From assembly GCF_010500995.1 (NCBI RefSeq), contig NZ_QVMK01000019.1, positions 76,993 through 140,992 on the forward strand: a stretch of 64,000 bases of DNA, read 5' to 3'. The notes under the pieces are model-generated. The model was not told where the DNA came from, did no database searches, and worked only from the letters and a program-made list of their open reading frames with translations. Positions within the stretch are counted from its first letter, which is position 1. Each line of letters starts with the position of its first letter. This document shows, one piece after another, positions 61,110 through 64,000 of the stretch. The translations under genes were made by a program, and so were the position numbers. This stretch comes from Bacteroides sp. 224 (GTDB lineage Bacteria > Bacteroidota > Bacteroidia > Bacteroidales > Bacteroidaceae).

Positions 61110-62120
61110 ATGGCGATGAGCATTTTAATTACAGGTGCGAGTGGATTTATTGGTAGTTTTCTGGTACAAGAAGCACTGAAACGCAAGTTAGGTGTCTGGG
61201 CAGGGATTCGATCTACAAGTAGTAAGAAATACTTGCGCGAACGTAAAATTCACTTTCTGGAATTAGATTTCGCTCACCCAAACGAGCTTCGTGCCCAACT
61301 TGCGGGACATAAAGGAACCTACAATAAATTCGATTATATCATTCATTGTGCAGGATTAACCAAAACTACCAACCCCAAAGAATTTGATAAAGTAAACTAT
61401 CTGCAAACCAAATATTTTGTAGACACGCTACGCGAACTCAACATGGTTCCAAAGCAGTTTATTTATATCAGTACATTAAGCGTTTTTGGTGCTATTCACG
61501 AAAAGGATAATCAACCCATTTGCGAACAAGATACCCCCGAGCCTAATACGGGTTACGGATTAAGTAAACTCAAAGCCGAACTTTATATACAAAGTATTCC
61601 AGGGTTCCCTTATGTAATCTTCCGTCCTACAGGAGTATATGGTCCGCGCGAAGAAGATTATTTTATGCTTGCCAAGTCTATTCGTAATCATATTGATTTC
61701 TCGGCCGGATTTAAACGACAGGATTTAACCTTCGTATATGTAAAGGATATAGTAAATGCTGTATTCCTGAGTATTGAAAAAGGAGTGTCGCGAAGGGCCT
61801 ATTTCCTTTCCGATGGAAATGTGTATAATAGCCGTGATTTTTCCTGTTTAATAAAAAAAGAATTAGGCAATCCATTTGTTATTCATATAAAGTGTCCTTT
61901 ATTTCTTTTGAAAACTGTATCTTTGCTCCTCGGTTTTTTTGCGTCCGTTTCAGGCAAACCAAGTACACTGAATGCGGATAAATATATTATTATGAAGCAA
62001 AGGAATTGGAGATGCGACATAACCCCTACTATCAAAGAATTAGGTTATAAACCAATGTACGATTTGAAAGCAGGTGTTGAAGAAACAATCAACTGGTATA
62101 AAAAAGAAGGATGGCTTTAA
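61110..62120 (+). CDS. NAD-dependent epimerase/dehydratase (extended SDR)
   Basis: 336 residues from the ATG at 61110. The Rossmann motif is LITGASGFIGSFL, the active-site tyrosine-lysine pair is GYGLSKLKAE, and FRPTGVYGPRE is typical of extended SDRs. It lacks a signal peptide. It overlaps the PAP2-type gene by 10 nt, so the two form an operon. Related Bacteroides proteins have been assigned to ceramide reduction, but sequence alone does not choose between that and nucleotide-sugar or sterol-like substrates. Confidence 0.88.
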   Translation: MAMSILITGASGFIGSFLVQEALKRKLGVWAGIRSTSSKKYLRERKIHFLELDFAHPNELRAQLAGHKGTYNKFDYIIHCAGLTKTTNPKEFDKVNYLQTKYFVDTLRELNMVPKQFIYISTLSVFGAIHEKDNQPICEQDTPEPNTGYGLSKLKAELYIQSIPGFPYVIFRPTGVYGPREEDYFMLAKSIRNHIDFSAGFKRQDLTFVYVKDIVNAVFLSIEKGVSRRAYFLSDGNVYNSRDFSCLIKKELGNPFVIHIKCPLFLLKTVSLLLGFFASVSGKPSTLNADKYIIMKQRNWRCDITPTIKELGYKPMYDLKAGVEETINWYKKEGWL

Positions 62121-63088
62121 ATTTATTCAAAAGAGTAGAATCGCGAAAAGGACTATTTGCTGTAGAAAAGATTTCGCTGATCTACAATCTGTTAACTACT
62201 ATACTTATTCTGTTCTTATTTCAAAGAATGGATCATCCGGTGCAAATGCTTGTTGATAGAGCAGCCATCGCTTGTATGACTTTTCTTTTGATGTATGTTT
62301 ATCGTCTGGCTCCTTGCAAATTCTCGGCTTTTGTACGCATAGCTATTCAAATGAGTCTGCTCTCTTATTGGTATCCCGATACGTTTGAGTTTAACAGAGT
62401 ACTCCCAAATCTGGATCATGCATTTGCTTCGGCCGAGCAATGGTTATTCGGATGCCAGCCTGCTATAATGTTCTCTCATCACTTACCACAGATGTGGGTG
62501 AGTGAGCCGCTGAATATGGGATACTTCTTTTATTACCCAATGATGGCCATTGTGGCTATTTACTACTTTATTCATCGATATGATCTCTTCGAAAAGCTCT
62601 CTTTTGTATTGGTGGGATGCTTTTTTATATATTACTTCATCTACATATTCGTTCCCTGTGCAGGACCTCAATTCTACTTTCCTGTGATTGGAGAAGAAAA
62701 TGTAGCCCAAGGAATCTTTCCTGCCATCGGCGATTATTTCGACCATAACAGTGAAGTACTCCTTGCCCCCGAATACGACCGAGGCTTCTTTTATAACCTG
62801 GTAAAAACGTCTCAACAAGTAGGCGAACGTCCTACGGCTGCTTTCCCAAGCTCTCATGTAGGTATTTCTACCATTCTGATGATTATGGCTTGGCGTGCCA
62901 GTCGTAAGCTGTTTATCGGGTTAATGCCTTTCTATCTGCTGCTTTGCATGGCCACTGTTTATATACAGGCGCATTACCTGATAGACTCCATTGCAGGATT
63001 CCTATCGGCCTTTGCACTCTATATATTGGTGACTAAAATGTTTAAGAAGTGGTTTGCAGTTCCGATGTTTAAGCAACCTGTTCAATAA
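62111..63088 (+). CDS. PAP2-superfamily membrane phosphatase/transferase
   Basis: 325 residues with about six hydrophobic segments. The PAP2 catalytic motifs are AAFPSSHVGISTI (C2) and AHYLIDSIAGFLSAF (C3); the C1 region is upstream and less clear, near YDRGFFYNL. PAP2 proteins remove phosphate from lipid phosphates, and Bacteroides inositol-phosphorylceramide synthases belong to the same superfamily. Coupling to the epimerase fits a lipid pathway. The stop overlaps the convergent radical SAM gene by 7 nt. Confidence 0.86.
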   Translation: MALNLFKRVESRKGLFAVEKISLIYNLLTTILILFLFQRMDHPVQMLVDRAAIACMTFLLMYVYRLAPCKFSAFVRIAIQMSLLSYWYPDTFEFNRVLPNLDHAFASAEQWLFGCQPAIMFSHHLPQMWVSEPLNMGYFFYYPMMAIVAIYYFIHRYDLFEKLSFVLVGCFFIYYFIYIFVPCAGPQFYFPVIGEENVAQGIFPAIGDYFDHNSEVLLAPEYDRGFFYNLVKTSQQVGERPTAAFPSSHVGISTILMIMAWRASRKLFIGLMPFYLLLCMATVYIQAHYLIDSIAGFLSAFALYILVTKMFKKWFAVPMFKQPVQ

Positions 63089-63858
63089 GATACACTTACG
63101 GATATTCCTTCTTTGGTCAGTAAATCTGCTATCCTGTCGAGTTCTTCGCGAGTGGCCTTCTGTAGATTTTGATTGGGAGTTTCCCTCTCTATCGTATAAA
63201 TCATTACCTGACGGGGAGCTATTTCTTTGATGGTTTCTATCCAGGGAAGCACATATTTATCGGAAGTATTATCCACATCCATATTATCATGCTTTCCTTT
63301 CAGAAACATGGTCTGAATCACACAGTTGCCCTTAAAGGCTTTCATACATTCAATGACCTTTTCCAAAGAGTAACATGCCACCGGCCTGTCTACCAAACGG
63401 ATGTAGCCTTCATCAATGGTATCCAGTTTGAGTATGTTATTATCTACTTTATTTAAAGCCTCAAAAACCTTTGGCTTACAAATATGGGCAGCATTGCTCA
63501 ATACGCTGACTTTGGCTTTGGGGCAATATATATTGCGTAGTGCCAACGTATCGTCTATTATTTCGGCAAAATGAGGATGTATGGTAGGCTCCCCGTTACC
63601 GGCAAAGGTAATAACGTCGGGCACAGGACCGTTGATTTGCATATCCTTCAACTTAGTTTCCAAAGCATGGTATACTTCTTCGCGAGTAGGAAGCGGTGTT
63701 TTGGTTTTAAAGTCTTTATTGTATCCGCATTCGCAGTAGATGCAATCGAAGGAACACAGCTTGCCATTGGCAGGAAGCAGGTTAACACCCAATGAAACTC
63801 CCAAACGACGGGAATGTACGGGACCAAAAATTGGTGCAGGAAATAGTATGGTTGACAT
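63082..63858 (-). CDS. Radical SAM protein
   Basis: 258 residues. The cluster motif is LCSFDCIYCECG (CxxxCxxC), preceded by GPVHSRRLGVSLGVNLLP, a conserved opening shared with a Bacteroidetes family of uncharacterised radical SAM enzymes. VITFAGNGEPTIHP, VSVLSNAAHI and MIYTIERETPNQNL follow. The family is probably an RNA or cofactor enzyme, but no substrate is known. It is convergent with the PAP2 gene (7-nt overlap). Confidence 0.88.
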   Translation of the reverse strand: MSTILFPAPIFGPVHSRRLGVSLGVNLLPANGKLCSFDCIYCECGYNKDFKTKTPLPTREEVYHALETKLKDMQINGPVPDVITFAGNGEPTIHPHFAEIIDDTLALRNIYCPKAKVSVLSNAAHICKPKVFEALNKVDNNILKLDTIDEGYIRLVDRPVACYSLEKVIECMKAFKGNCVIQTMFLKGKHDNMDVDNTSDKYVLPWIETIKEIAPRQVMIYTIERETPNQNLQKATREELDRIADLLTKEGISVSVSY

Positions 63859-63918
63859 TGTTTTTAAATTCTATCCTTTTTTATTCTAAGTAGGTATTCA
63901 AAATTAATTTATAAAATA

Positions 63919-64000
63919 CCCCCTCCGCCCTTTGGGCACCTCCCCCTTGCAGGGGAGGAGTCGATGCCGCAGGAATTCCTCCCCTGCAAGGGGGAGGTGC
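63919..64000. repeat. 99-bp palindromic element, copy 2 (cut by window end)
   Basis: The 82 visible bases are identical to 31901-31982. The remaining 17 bases should close the hairpin just past the window. The loop core CGATGCCGC is at 63962-63970. Confidence 0.95.

Overview
The window is a stretch of chromosome from a member of the Bacteroidetes, almost certainly order Bacteroidales. The evidence is a SusC/SusD pair, promoters with the TAnnTTTG -7 box instead of sigma-70 boxes, weak Shine-Dalgarno sequences, a rubrerythrin, DUF4271 and DUF3098 proteins beside cell-envelope genes, VirE_N/HU-related pairs, and a double-glycine-leader peptide system of the type common in this phylum. Genus cannot be fixed from the sequence alone.

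Layout. 0-4 kb: the 3' part of an AAA-ATPase/PD-(D/E)XK gene, three tandem paralogous membrane proteins and an OmpH/Skp-like chaperone, then tRNA-Gln. 4-19.5 kb: a mostly leftward housekeeping block (tyrS, tatD-like, yidD, rnpA, hemD, DUF4271, metK behind a SAM-II-type riboswitch, folK, queA, truB, uppP, DUF3098, ftsX, a methyltransferase, miaB). It is interrupted by a RAYT transposase element at 5.6-6.4 kb and by a second AAA-ATPase/nuclease gene bracketed by a 44-bp direct repeat. 19.6-22.5 kb: a small replication-like module with GTGTCAC repeats, a 23-bp phased palindrome array, an HU-like protein and a VirE-type primase/helicase. 22.5-34.6 kb: a candidate small RNA, a CoA-transferase, a secreted YD-repeat-like protein, PBP4-type DacB, lipoamide dehydrogenase, nadB, rubrerythrin and a SulP transporter. 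34.6-43.1 kb: a five-gene SusC/SusD outer-membrane import operon with a zinc metallohydrolase lipoprotein and two other surface lipoproteins, preceded by five CGGCCG palindromes at exactly 22-bp spacing. 54.2-58.6 kb: a leftward polyamine operon (SpeE-like, two DUF350, DUF4178, SpeD-like, membrane protein). 58.9-63.9 kb: RNase R, an epimerase/PAP2 pair and a radical SAM protein.

The most interesting region is 43.2-54.2 kb. Seven co-directional genes look like a complete modified-peptide production and export system: a two-domain glycosyltransferase, a LanC-like protein, a 263-residue Gly-Gly-leader precursor with an extreme Ser-rich tract, an erythromycin-esterase-like lipoprotein, a C39-peptidase ABC exporter, a HlyD-type adaptor and a TolC-type outer-membrane channel. 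The segment lies between two 78-bp direct repeats (77/78 identical). They are copies of the 3' end of the neighbouring speE-like gene, and the last 19 residues of the TolC-like protein are encoded inside one of them. This marks a gene island inserted next to speE without any recognisable integrase.

The window is also rich in intergenic hairpin elements. Four of them, with three different arm sequences, share the same 9-bp loop core (GCGGCATCG). Others have arms built from repeated 10-14-nt words, and one REPIN-like element matches the ends of the RAYT transposase element.
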